A DNA stretch of 64,000 bases from positions 1 to 64,000 of the forward strand of contig JAUCBJ010007607.1 of NCBI GenBank assembly GCA_032718475.1, in the 5' to 3' direction. Under the pieces are notes generated by a model that was given only the letters and a program-made list of their open reading frames with translations, ran no database searches and had not been told where the DNA came from. Positions 31,355 to 41,557 of this stretch are shown here, piece after piece. Position numbers and translations under genes: made by a program. Source of the DNA: Nemertoderma westbladi. Its lineage: Eukaryota > Xenacoelomorpha > Nemertodermatida > Nemertodermatidae. The stretch's first letter is position 1. Each line of letters opens with the position of its first letter.

Positions 31355-33119
31355 CTGGCCTTGTAGGTCGAAACGTCATTGGGTAAGCGTAGTGTGTAAC
31401 GGGTTTAGGTGTCGACGGTGGACTCACCTGTTTAGTCGTCAGTAATACAGGTTCGACTAATAAACTACTACGATCTGTAATCGGCGGGTTACTTACCTTG
31501 ACTTTCGGAATAGGCGATGACGTTGCTCTTGGCGGTGTAAACTTGTCCGGAATAACAAACCTGTGTTCCGTCGCACCATGGATAGGAGAAATATTACTAC
31601 TACCAGCAATCGAAACAGGTTCCTTAGTCGTAACCGGTGCAAACATAGGAGTTACTTGTGGGAATCGTTGACACAAGTCTTTTACTAATTGTCGTTCCCG
31701 TCCGGGTGCTCCTACGCTTCCTTCCTTCTTTCGTTCCTGAATTTGGCGATGTCTTACCTCTAACTGGTCCAAATCATGTCCGTCACGAGATCTCATCGAT
31801 CGATCGCGGGCTTGTAGATCCAGATCTTCCTTCGCGTTGGCTAATTCTCTCGCCTTCTTCCCGAGTTCGAAATGAAGTTTAACTTCCTTCTCGCGTTGTT
31901 CCGTCTGTTGTTGTTGCGCCTCGAACTCCGCTTGTCGTATAGCTGATTGAGCCTTTATTTGCCGTTTTTTCATCTCGGCTCTCGCTTCTGAAACTAACCT
32001 TTGTCGTTCTAGCTCGGCCGCTGCTGCTGCCGCCGCCGCTTGTCGCTCTAACTCAGCCACTGCCGCTGCCACCGCCGCTTGTCGCTCTAACTCAGCCGCT
32101 GCCGCTGCCGCCGTTTGTTGTGCAATGTCCAACTCTAACCTTTCCATCTCGGCTGCTTCCAACTCGGCTTGTTCTTGCAGATGAGAGATTCTTGCAACAT
32201 TCGCAATGCGTAGTTTCTCTTCTTGTACGGCTGCTTGTGCCATTAGCAGTTGAGTTTGTTCCTCCATCTCCTGTTGTTGTCTGTAGAGCTGCTGTTGTCG
32301 AGCAATTTCTGACGTAGCCATACTCACCTCGCCAATTTCGCTGCGAATACTCACCAGTGATTGATTTAGTGTTCCCGGTGCCAGTTCGATTTGTGCGAGC
32401 GAAGTTTCCCTCGTAGCCTCCGGCACGGTTTCCCAATCTCCGACGTCCTCGCCGCACATACGTAAGTGATCCGTCAGGTGTTTCAATTGTCCATCCAGTC
32501 GGTACAGTTCCTGTTCTTCCTCGGGTTGCAATAATTCGTCTGAAACTGACTCACCTAACAACTGGTCCGCTTGTTCCTGTTGTATCTGCCTAATCGTCGA
32601 CTTAAACTGAATCAGTTTCTCTCTAGCGATCATTAGTTTCTCGAGGATTCTAAGTTGAGTATCCATGTCCTGTCTCTGTCTAGCTAGATCTTGTAGACCA
32701 ATAAGGTTATCTACGGACTTGTGTGCTCTACTTTGTACTCTAACCTGGAGGGTGTAGAACTCGAATCGAGACATCGGAGCGGTCAACTCGTTTAATATGC
32801 GTTGGCCTTCTCCAATACTCCTGGTTATATGCGCCATGTATCCTCCGACGCTTCTAACCACACTTTCTGTGCTTCCTGCTGAACTTACCATGTCCGTTTC
32901 CCTATATCTAGGTTGCGGAACAGTTAGAAAGTCCTCGGTCCTGCCGTCGCCTCGTACTACGGCATCCGGTACTCCCGTTGGATGTACTGGTGACGCACAC
33001 GGTGTAGGTTCGGTAGGCTCGCGAGTCTTCCCCTGTTGTTCTTCCGCTGCTGACTTATCCGCGTCACATGAGTCATAGTCGGTAGGTGTATTCTTCGTAT
33101 AGTCTTGTTTGTCACTCAT
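30900..33119 (-). CDS. BEL-1 gag N-terminal part, long coiled coil
   Basis: The ATG at 33117-33119 is the first in the element. The 739-residue frame has an acidic start, a long predicted coiled coil (about residues 110-480) and, within it, Ala-rich repeats of the form AAAAAAELERQ, coded by GCC/GCT/GCA-rich tandem DNA (about 32010-32110). A 28-residue tandem duplication (RKTCEPTEQRRPVD units, 31180-31345) follows, with a Ser/Asp tail. The useful frame passes to the next ORF between about 31180 and 31040. BEL-2 at 59880-64000 carries the equivalent region in a single frame, which argues that the break here is an indel or a programmed shift, not an original gene boundary. Confidence 0.75.
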   Translation of the reverse strand: MSDKQDYTKNTPTDYDSCDADKSAAEEQQGKTREPTEPTPCASPVHPTGVPDAVVRGDGRTEDFLTVPQPRYRETDMVSSAGSTESVVRSVGGYMAHITRSIGEGQRILNELTAPMSRFEFYTLQVRVQSRAHKSVDNLIGLQDLARQRQDMDTQLRILEKLMIAREKLIQFKSTIRQIQQEQADQLLGESVSDELLQPEEEQELYRLDGQLKHLTDHLRMCGEDVGDWETVPEATRETSLAQIELAPGTLNQSLVSIRSEIGEVSMATSEIARQQQLYRQQQEMEEQTQLLMAQAAVQEEKLRIANVARISHLQEQAELEAAEMERLELDIAQQTAAAAAAELERQAAVAAAVAELERQAAAAAAAAELERQRLVSEARAEMKKRQIKAQSAIRQAEFEAQQQQTEQREKEVKLHFELGKKARELANAKEDLDLQARDRSMRSRDGHDLDQLEVRHRQIQERKKEGSVGAPGRERQLVKDLCQRFPQVTPMFAPVTTKEPVSIAGSSNISPIHGATEHRFVIPDKFTPPRATSSPIPKVKVSNPPITDRSSLLVEPVLLTTKQVSPPSTPKPVTHYAYPMTFRPTRPVDSNAVIRPPVQFASQSTTSRKTCEPTEQRRPVDTRPFNQFTSQSTTSRKTCEPTEQRRPVDDVPKRNVRIRTTQRTRARRPPYPDDSSTSSESDYPKREVFRTGAADEYKRERSDCRQSSTKYTNTKGVTTNGRNQYTTIRRHCQQVGPD

Positions 33120-33928
33120 TTCGGTAGTTGTAAGTCAAGTAAAGTGAGTGTCAAAGTATCAAACTTACCGTATTTGTATAAAACGGTACTAATTACAGTC
33201 ATATAAAATTAGCCTACCGGCCGATTTTATAGCAGATGGATAAAATTAGCCTAAACGGCCAATTTTACAGCAAATAAATGTCACGGAATAAGTATATAAT
33301 AAAATTAGCCTAGCGGCCAATTTTATAACAAATAAATCGGATAACGATATGCGTTATCAAAAGGTAAATTAAATACAATAATACGGACTAATTCAGCAAT
33401 GAACAAAGAAATCATACGGAATGCATAAATACTTGAGACAGTGGAACCCACAATAATTTTAACTAATACGGTAATGCCTAACTTATTTATGCAACTTTTC
33501 GAACTCACCCACTCCAATAATTCTCCAGAAAAACAGATTCCCAGATACAAACCGAACGTGAACCTTTCCGTTTTTAACGTTGCGGACGAAGCGCGATTTT
33601 CCCAACCAAAGTTGTTGAGTTATCTATCTCCCAAACTTGCTAAACACGGTCTTGCTCCCGTTACAGTCTAGAAATGAGTTCTGAATCCTGAAAAACAAAA
33701 GAGTTAGGTTTTACTTTTACGAAAATTTTGTACCGGTACAATATGGTATTTAAACCCTTTTAAACACCGGTATTCAATTCCAAAATATATTTTACACGCG
33801 GTTCAAATCAAATTTTATTTCAAAAAATTAGCACTTAGCTAATCAAATATAAACTTTTACCTCAAAATACAAAATTTTCAAATAACTTTAGTCCTACCGA
33901 ACCGTAGTTCAGTAAAACACATTCCTAC
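33120..33928 (-). promoter_or_regulatory. BEL-1 leader with three repeated stem-loops
   Basis: Between the 5' LTR and the gag ATG, three copies of ATAAAATTAGCCTA plus NCGGCCAATTTTATA lie at 33203-33230, 33241-33267 and 33300-33326, within 130 bp of gag. Each is self-complementary (AAAATT/AATTTT outside, GCC/GGC inside). Position and repetition suggest an RNA packaging or dimer signal; that is inference. The short + strand frame at 33441-33671 is not supported. Confidence 0.45.
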
Positions 33929-35837
33929 TATTGGAAGAGACAGTAACAATACCTGCAATATCCTACTGTAAAGTTTGTGAATCAAATCATAAATCCGACC
34001 TTCTCACCAAAACAGTAAACTCTAAGTAAGCGAATATATTGCAGTATCGATCTCTTATAACCGGTGAGGCAGAAAACAGTCTACGAGCAGACAAACTTCG
34101 ATAAAACAAAATCCCGCGCAGCGAATCCTAAAATCAGGCTGACTCACTGACGGACTAAGGGGCTCGTATACTTTGCCGCGGTGTGATTTATATGGTTGGG
34201 CGAAAGGGACGCTAGCTAGGTACAGAGGCAGAGATTTGGAGATGTCTAACTAGCGGGCAAAGCACAGTACGGACAAAAGTTAATTTTATATATTTTGAGG
34301 TGTAAATAATTTCTAACGCGCGCGTGTGTTAATTCTGAACGGTCAAAGGCAGTTTTGCTCCTTCACATATATAATTACTGGGTACGGTGTGCATTTTACG
34401 AATATTCTAATTTTGTAACTTGTAGTTCCAATACTCACGAATGATAAGGTTCCTTCCCCTCTTGCGTATTTCCAGGACTCAAATTCAGGCATAAGGTTAA
34501 TGCTACGCCCAGAATTCGGCAATTTTAATTTACCAGGCCCCTAATACTAAGAAGAAATGTGTTAGTTTACTACAGTAGGCGTACTGTTACTAATAGCTAT
34601 CCTGGCGTCCTATCTAGAATTTTAGTCACCTAGGTAGGCTGGGTAACTTCCTATCAGGACGTTGGCGGGGACACGGTAGATGTTAGTATATCCCTAATAG
34701 CCTCAATTTATTTGCGCCTAGTTGTAAACTGCCCTACCGCCTGAACGGTACAATCCCAATTCAGGTGAAAACACAGCAACCCTCCTAGCCTACAAGTTCT
34801 AATGCAATGGACACTGTTGTACTGCAAATAGTCGCAAACGCACCTGTACTTAGCAAGAGTTAGGCGTACAGTTTGCTGCACCCTACCAATGTGTATGCTG
34901 CGTACCGGTGTGCCTACGTCCTATCTGCGTACTAGTATCTGCCTGCTCTCTCTCCCTCCCCCCCCGTAGGAATGTGAAGGTCTACTGTGTTTTTTCCTGA
35001 ATTAAGACAGTACAGTCCCTAAGATGTAATTTTAGGCTCACAGCGTGTCACTACTTCTACCTTTTGATCTTTGGTCTTACGCTTAGGTAGCAAGGCGTCG
35101 AACGCTGTCTAACCTTTCAGGCGATGGGCGAATAACTGAGATGATATTGCGGGTTGTCTCTTGTCTACATTCCCGTGATGTTCCCGTTCATTGCTGCGGC
35201 CCGATCTCTAGCCGGCCATCCTGTTCTTAAGTGTGTTCACCGTAGTGAATCATGGTGAAAAGAAAGCAGATAGCGGTATTTCTGAATTTATTGCAGATAA
35301 TAATACAAAATGTAATCTGAAAACTAATGACAGAATAAACAAATATCAAATAACTCAGAAGTTAGTGAAGAGTAGAGTGAATAATCTGACTAATGAACAA
35401 ATCGCACCTTTATATAGCAAATTTGTGCTGCAATCAATCGAGAAAATTCTCGATTGTTCTATAGGTTCTAACAGGTTTTTAAAGATAGCTATTGGTCCAG
35501 CTAATATATAACTTGCACGACATTGGTTACAATCTAATAACTGCAGTCTCATTGGTTAATCTAGGTACAAACAAATGCAATTTAATTTGTAGCGGTCAAT
35601 TTAAATGAGTTGAAATTCTGCACAAAAAATAATTCGCACTTACTAGGATTCGAACTCAATACCTACTACACATATAATTTCCAACGCTCTACTGACTGAG
35701 CTACTGAACCACTTGACTAAAGGTCGTACAATAGATATAATAAATACAAATGAGGACTCAAAGTAATCTTTTACAAAGTTAATTCGAATAAAATAAAATT
35801 TTGAAAATCCACGGCATTTAGGGAATATAATTCTATA
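33929..35837 (-). repeat. 5' LTR of BEL-1 (1,909 bp)
   Basis: Near-identical partner of 19523-21391 with an extra 40 bp at about 34418-34457. It drives transcription of the element toward lower coordinates. The open frame of 92 codons on its plus strand (35233-35511) starts with GTG and is mirrored in the other LTR only because the LTRs are identical. Confidence 0.9.
35642..35714 (-). other. tRNA-like Pol III promoter module inside the 5' LTR
   Basis: Same module as at 21196: A box TAGCTCAGTCAG (35703-35692) and B box GAGTTCGAATCC (35657-35646). The two copies differ at two positions in and beside the A box. In the 5' LTR it lies about 120 bp from the element start. Confidence 0.65.
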
Positions 35838-36009
35838 ACGATCTATAAACACGTTGTGGGTGGGGGGCTCCGCGCAGTACGAGAAACAATTAGCCACGAG
35901 CATCGCGAATCTTATACAATACCACGAAATACTCCAAGTGCTGCGCGAAGTTTGTCTCTCACGTTTTATGCGAAGCTTGTACAATGCATCATTGTATTTT
36001 ACCTGTCAA

Positions 36010-36240
36010 GTGTCTAATATCTGCCACTACTTATAGTCAATGTAAGTATGCTGCCCGCTCTGTCACGAGTTAGGGAATTAAAGGGTCTTCATTTCTTTGA
36101 GCATCTCCTCTATCCAAAGATATTGTCAAATGTTATGCTCTAACTCGAAATTAATAAAATGAAATACAGAGTCTTTTTAGAAAGGGATTTAAAACTTTAT
36201 AGGCTTACAACTTTTCTAAAACGGAAGATCTTATCATCAA
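36010..36240 (+). pseudogene. Relic of a Helitron helicase 3' end
   Basis: ATTAAAGGGTCTTCATTTCT, CTATCCAAAGATATTGTCAA and the string ending GGAAGATCTTAT match, in inverse orientation, the helicase C-terminus and the first ~60 bp after its stop at 43705-43960. The frame is lost through substitutions and indels. It shows that the Helitron family has more than one copy here and that the conserved unit continues past the stop. The ~170 bp before it (35843-36009) holds nothing recognised apart from a GTGCTGCGCGAAG string. Confidence 0.65.
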
Positions 36241-37685
36241 CGACATAACAAAGATGCATCTATGATGTGGGGCGAGCAACATTGTAGGCGAACCTCTATA
36301 ACATACGAGACAATTTATGTCATTTGGAATGTGCCATGCCCCCTGTGTGGCACCAAAAAAACAAGTAATGAAAATTTGATAATCGAAAATCATCACCAAA
36401 TCAACCTAATTTTATCATCTTATGGGTTTTCTGAACGCGAATATAATCTTCAAATTTAATTAATTGTAGCTTATTGGTTCAGGTATTTTTGGATAGGTGT
36501 CAAAGTGCACAAAAAATACAAAGTAGCACAAATTTGATAATCAAAAATTCTTCATCAAACAACTAATTTTATCACCTTTGGGATGTTTAGGATACTGAGC
36601 ACAATTATGACAATGAAATTGATTATTCCTTAAATTATTCTGGCATTTTTGGATAAGTACCAAAGTACATGAAAAATAAAAGTACGGTAGCACAATTTTG
36701 ATAATAAAAAATCTTCACCAAATAAACATGATTTTATGACATTATAGGTTTTCTGGAATGGTGAACAATACAATACTCAAATATATAGTATCTGAATTAT
36801 TCTGGTATTTTTGGTTATGTGCCAAAAATATGTTTCAATTTGAATGCCGGGGAGGTTATGAGCAAGCTTACCATCCATGAAAAGTAAAACAAAATTCACT
36901 TTGATAAGGTGAATAAATTCAGTGCTAAAAAAGTTCTAAACTTTTCAATGCCACATTCAAAAATTGTTTCATAATTAGAGGATCTTAGGCAGCAATTCAC
37001 CGAATAGAACAGCCGTTTACCCCTTAGCGGTTTTAAAGGAAGGTTATTTCCATTATTGCCATAACAATTATGGTTATGTGCCAGGAAATATACACGTAAC
37101 GACCATACGATATGGTTGTAAAACCATAAAATATTTTGAACAAATTCCATTGTGATCAGCGACCTTGAAAACTCGTATCGTATACCTTCAGAATTATACA
37201 ACCAAACCCAAAATTATTGCTTTGAAATTTTGTGCTACTTGTATTTTTCGTCCCACCAGACTAGTACATAAAACGATGATTGCCTACCAGGAAAGATTTT
37301 TAACGAGTTGTATCGTGAACAGTGACTTCGAAAACCCGTATACCTTCAGAATTATCCAACCAAACCCAACATTTATCACTTTGAAATTTTGTGTTACTTG
37401 TATTTTTCATCCCGCCAGGCTATCACCAAAAGCACTACGATAAAATATTTTTAACAAGTTGTAGCGTATCGGAAAAACCCAAAACCAATCTCGAAAACCC
37501 AAAACATACCAGAAATTATTCCTCCGCAATTTTGAGTTATGAATAATTTCAACCTGTTCACTTCATGGTTTCAAAATTGCGAATCTCAGCCAAGATATGA
37601 ATAAAAAAAATTTTTAAATGCCCCCCCCCCCCCCCCCCCCCGGGCCAATTACGTAGCAAAAAGAGCCCGGGCCAGATAGGGTTAA
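36241..37685. mobile_element. Degenerate repeat DNA ending in the right terminus of a third TTAA-type element
   Basis: The segment ends C21-GGGCC...GAGCCCGGGCCAGATAGGG-TTAA (37621-37685). Its reverse complement begins CCCTATCTGGCCCGGG, like the element at 13807. Two ~165-bp repeats near 37150 and 37320 (TTTGTGCTACTTGTATTTTT, then YRCCAGACTAG-like text) resemble that element's interior. A matching left end was not found, so the left limit is unknown and 36241-37100 may be other decayed repeat. No gene seen. Confidence 0.45.
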
Positions 37686-38214
37686 GGGTTTAAGGGTTTG
37701 ACCAGGGTCATATCAATAATGGGAGCCACTCTATTGTCTGAGCATCAGGGGAAACATATACATTATCATTACATTATATTCATTGTCTTTCCATTATATT
37801 TACATTATATTAACTTATTTCCATTATAGCGATATTTACTATACCTAACTATTATACATAAAAACAAAATCTACATAACTTAATTAACAGTTGAACATAA
37901 TTCTAGAATATATATTCTAGAATGACCAACAACAATAAACGGCTTACATATTAATTAAAGATTGGCAAAACACATCGTCTATTTGAAAGTAACAATTCTT
38001 TTTAAAAGTACTGTAATGTTTAATGATACGAACTCCATCACCAACATAACTTTTATTTAATAATTGATCTTAATGCAGTTAAAAGTTTCTAAATAATATT
38101 TATACACTTTGTATTTAAAACGAAATAAATACATACTGGGTAATATGATAATATCATTATAGTTATGTACCCTGTAAACTATTCATAATTGCCCTTGCTA
38201 AATATTTGATCTAT
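37686..38214. other. No gene seen
   Basis: AT-rich single-copy-looking DNA with a TTCTAGAATATATATTCTAG pair at about 37905. Nothing else recognised. Confidence 0.3.
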
Positions 38215-40309
38215 AAGTAGTAAGAGTATGCCCATTTCTGCGACAGTTAGTCCTACTTCACACCTTGGGTGTTAAGTAGGTCATTAATTAATTAAACAAT
38301 TAATTAATTGATCGATTAAACAATTAATTAATTGTTTAATCAATCGATTTGTATCAAATAATGTTGCCAAAGGCAATTTAATTTGACACAAATCAATCAG
38401 ATAGGGACGCGAGATGAATGAATTGTACTATAACAAATGAAATGTACAATACAATAGGCACTGTACATTACAATATACAATACATTTGTATTATTTTTGC
38501 CATACAGTAGGTAAAGGTAGAATTAAATATAAACATGCGAGCGGGGCCCAAAACATAAATTACCCCCACTCGAAAATAAAGTGGACCAGTTTGGCCCTGA
38601 GTCATCCCTCAATAATCTGCGGTCGTTGGGCTCTTATTAGACGTAGCAAGATTAATCCCTTTGAATCCTATACTGTACGTCAACGCGTAGGTGGGGCCTG
38701 CCACAGAGTTTAAATTATTCAAACCTACAGCTTCGCTATTACATCAATTCGTCCGAGAAATTATAAGAAACATCTGCTCTTGCAATAGGTTGCATTCTTT
38801 CGCGTTGTACTTTATGAAGCAGTCCACGCGCATAATTAAATAAAGCCTTCTTTTAATACATAAGTTATATACAGTTTATCTTCAATTTATTGAATTTGTT
38901 TTTATTTACAACCCTAATTGTTCTACTGTATTATAATTTATGTTTTATAATACCAAGCTATATCCTGTTAATCTTTATTCATTTTATTTGTACTGAGGTT
39001 TTCGAGGGCGCTGTTTCCAATGGTCCTATTCTCAAAACGATCTAACCTACTGTATAATTAATTACTTAAGTCTGCGAGGTATGCGTAAGTAACAAATCTC
39101 GTTTAACAGTTTTCCTTAAAAACTATGAAGCTATATTGCTTAAGAGTTCTGAGGGGCGAGCCATGAGGCAAGATGTTTGAGACTTTTTTAGATATATTAT
39201 TACTTAATTTTGACCCCCAGATCGAACGAAAACTGCCCTGGGTCCATGTGAGGATCGAACCCACGACCTACTGGAGATGTGAATTCAAAGCAACCACTAC
39301 ACCAAGGTGGAACAGTAACGTTCGAATTTGTTCGTTAACGTTCGAATTTGTAAGACTCTGATTTAAGAACTGAGGCACTCCCCACAACCACAGTCACAGC
39401 CACAACCACAGCCACAACCACAGCCACAACCACAGCCACAGCCACAGACACAGCCACAACCACAGCCACAACTACAGCCACAGCCACAACCACAGCCACA
39501 GCCACAGCCACAGCCACAGCCACAGCCACAACCACAGCCACAACCACAGCCACAACCACAACCACAACCACAGCCACAACCACAGCCACAGCCACAGCCA
39601 CAACCACAGCCACAGCCACAGCCACAGCCACAGCCACAGCCACAGCCACAGCCACAGCCACAACCACAGCCACAACCACAGCCACAGCCACAGCCACAAC
39701 CACAGCCACAGCCACAGCCACAACCACAGCCACAGCCACAACCACAGCCACAGCCACAGCCACAACCACAGCCACAGCCACAACCACAGCCACAACCACA
39801 GCCACAACAACAGCCACAGCCACAGCCACAACCACAGCCACAGCCACAGCCACAGCCACAACCACAACCACACCACAGCCACAGCCACAGCCACAGCCAC
39901 AGCCACAACCACAGCCACAGCCACAACCACAACCACAGCCACAACCACAGCCACAGCCACAGCCACAGCCACAGCCACAACCACAGCCACAGCCACAGCC
40001 ACAACCACAGCCACAGCCACAGCCACAGCCACAACCACAGCCACAACCACAGCCACAACCACGGCCACAACCACAGCCACAGCCACAGCCACAACCACAA
40101 CCACAACCACAGCCACAGCCACAGCCACAGCCACAACCACAGCCACAGCCACAACCACAGCCACAGCCACAACCACAGCCACAGCCACAGCCACAGCCAC
40201 AACCACAGCCACAGCCACAACCACAGCCACAGCCACAGCCACAGCCACAGCCATAACCACAGCCACAGCCACAGCCACAACCACAGCCACAGCCACAGCC
40301 ACAACCACT
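38215..40309 (+). repeat. Foldback left arm
   Basis: Includes a tip hairpin at about 38249-38277 (CCTACTTCACACC TTG GGTGTTAAGTAGG), alternating ATTAATTAATT palindromes to 38350, a ~1-kb unique part, a tRNA-like module and the hexamer tract 39376-40306 (CCACAG/CCACAA). Long WL, VA or CG repeat frames across the hexamers are artefacts. Confidence 0.85.
39236..39310 (-). other. tRNA-like Pol III module in the left arm
   Basis: On the minus strand, A box TGGTGTAGTGG (39304-39294) and B box GGGTTCGATCC (39262-39252), with a good T stem GTGGG/CTCAC. No matching acceptor stem, so it is tRNA-derived (SINE-like), not a tRNA gene. Confidence 0.6.
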
Positions 40310-40545
40310 TTATTATCAAATACGCCTGAGAAAAATTCAAGAAACATCTGGTTTGCAATAGATTATTCTTTTTCACAACTCCATTCTAGCCTCCCTCTAT
40401 AATAGCCCCCATTCACTGCATTCCCATTCATTCTCTAATTTTCATTTTTAAAAGTTTTATTTATTTTAATAAAAGTTTTATTTATTTAAAATTTTGTAAA
40501 ATCATTTATCGAAAATTCAATACTATTAATTGACATTGCTATATA

Positions 40546-41324
40546 ATGCCTAGTTATGAAAAATGTACGGTTTGTGATAAAGAGATGAGACGAGACAGTA
40601 TATCCCGACATATGAGTATACATAGAAAGGAAGGTGTAATGGAACCATTACCAAAAAAAAAAAAAAAAATAATGATATTTTTAGTGAAGAAGAGAACAAA
40701 AAGAGAGTTGAGAGTGATTTTCTAGAGATTAAACAAATGATGAAACATAAATTCGAGAAAATCATGAATATTTTGAAAAATATACAGAAACAGCCACACA
40801 GTGAAAAGGACGATGACAGTGAGGAAGATGATAAATCAGAGGAAAGTGAGAATGATGAAACGGAGAGTGAGATAGAGAAAGAAGAAAATGAGAGTGGTGG
40901 TGAAGAAAATGAGAGTGGTGGTGAAGAAAATGAGAGCGAGAAAGAAGTCGAGGAACATGAAAGTGGTGAGGATAATGACACAGATAATGAGGAGATATTA
41001 AGACATGTATTAGGAAATAAAAATAAATTGCAGAAAATAATTAGACAATTGAATGAAATGCAGAAACATTCGCATAAGGAGAGTGATAATGATGGAAATG
41101 GGAGTGATGAGGATGAATCGGAGGAGAGTAGCGATGACAGTGAGGAAGAATCAAAGGAGAGTAGCGATGACAGTGAGGAAGCATCAGAGGAGAATGACAA
41201 TGAAAATGGACAGAAAATCAGAGTAGGGAATGGAGAAGTTATATCTCCTGCAACTGTTGTATATCGACCTAGGATTATGAACAGTAACAGTCGTACAGTT
41301 AGTGCGAGACAGTGCAGAAAATAA
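40546..41324 (+). CDS. Foldback loop protein: C2H2 finger plus acidic Ser/Glu-rich region
   Basis: ATG at 40546 begins a frame with a C2H2 finger (CTVCDKEMRRDSISRHMSIH, C-x2-C-x11-H-x3-H) and a Lys run coded by A17 at 40653-40669. With 17 As the frame soon stops; one more A would lead directly into the long downstream frame, which has an ATG at 40737 and runs to 41324. That part has two Met/Lys/Ile-rich helices (MMKHKFEKIMNILKNI; LGNKNKLQKIIRQLNEMQ) separated by Glu/Ser/Asp-rich stretches including the tandem NESGGEE. The homopolymer length may be a sequencing slip or a real break. The product would be ~259 residues, nuclear and DNA-binding by composition. No transposase catalytic core is visible. 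Confidence 0.55.
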
Positions 41325-41557
41325 TTAAACAAATAAAGTCAACTTGATCCTGAGTTCTGAGTCGTTTTGTGTGGTGGTGGGTATTTGTATTTGTAATTTT
41401 AATTTGTGTAATGGACTAATATATATTATATATTATAAACCACTATAAATGATCAGTCCTGTCTGATCCTATTTTAAATGCATAATGAATGAGTAACCAA
41501 AACATCAAATTAGTTAAACATTTTGACAACAGATAAACAAATATTCTCCTGTGGGGA

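Larger units (their letters stand above)
21684..33033 (-). repeat. Nine dispersed copies of a ~20-nt motif through BEL-1
   Basis: On the element strand the consensus is GGAAGACTYGYGAGCCTWYC. Copies start (plus-strand coordinates) near 21684, 21881, 22274, 24271, 26696, 28725, 31189, 31276 and 33011. Coding copies fall in different frames (KTREPTEP in gag, GRLASL in pol), and four are non-coding, so conservation is at nucleic-acid level. Confidence 0.7.
19518..35842 (-). mobile_element. Complete 16.3-kb BEL/Pao LTR retrotransposon (BEL-1)
   Basis: Two direct repeats (19523-21391 and 33929-35837) are bounded by the 5-bp duplication ACGAT at 19518-19522 and 35838-35842, as expected for BEL integration. 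Between them, on the minus strand, lie gag, protease-RT-RNase H, integrase with a DUF5641-like tail, and an extra zinc-knuckle ORF. About ten substitutions and one 40-bp indel separate the LTRs, so insertion is recent. At 16.3 kb it is roughly twice the usual BEL length, because of long LTRs, long gag and the third ORF. No primer-binding site starting TGG was found next to the 5' LTR, and the purine stretch before the 3' LTR is short (ATGGAGCGG). Confidence 0.9.

Noticed and set aside
39335-40376. Long open frames of WL, VA or CG repeats (also 41523-42646)
   Set aside because: They are translations of the CCACAR/TGTGGY hexamer tract in all frames; no start context, no non-repeat domain.
40550-41332. 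260-codon Ser/Leu-rich minus-strand frame
   Set aside because: Mirror of the acidic Glu/Ser-coding loop gene on the plus strand; low-complexity shadow.
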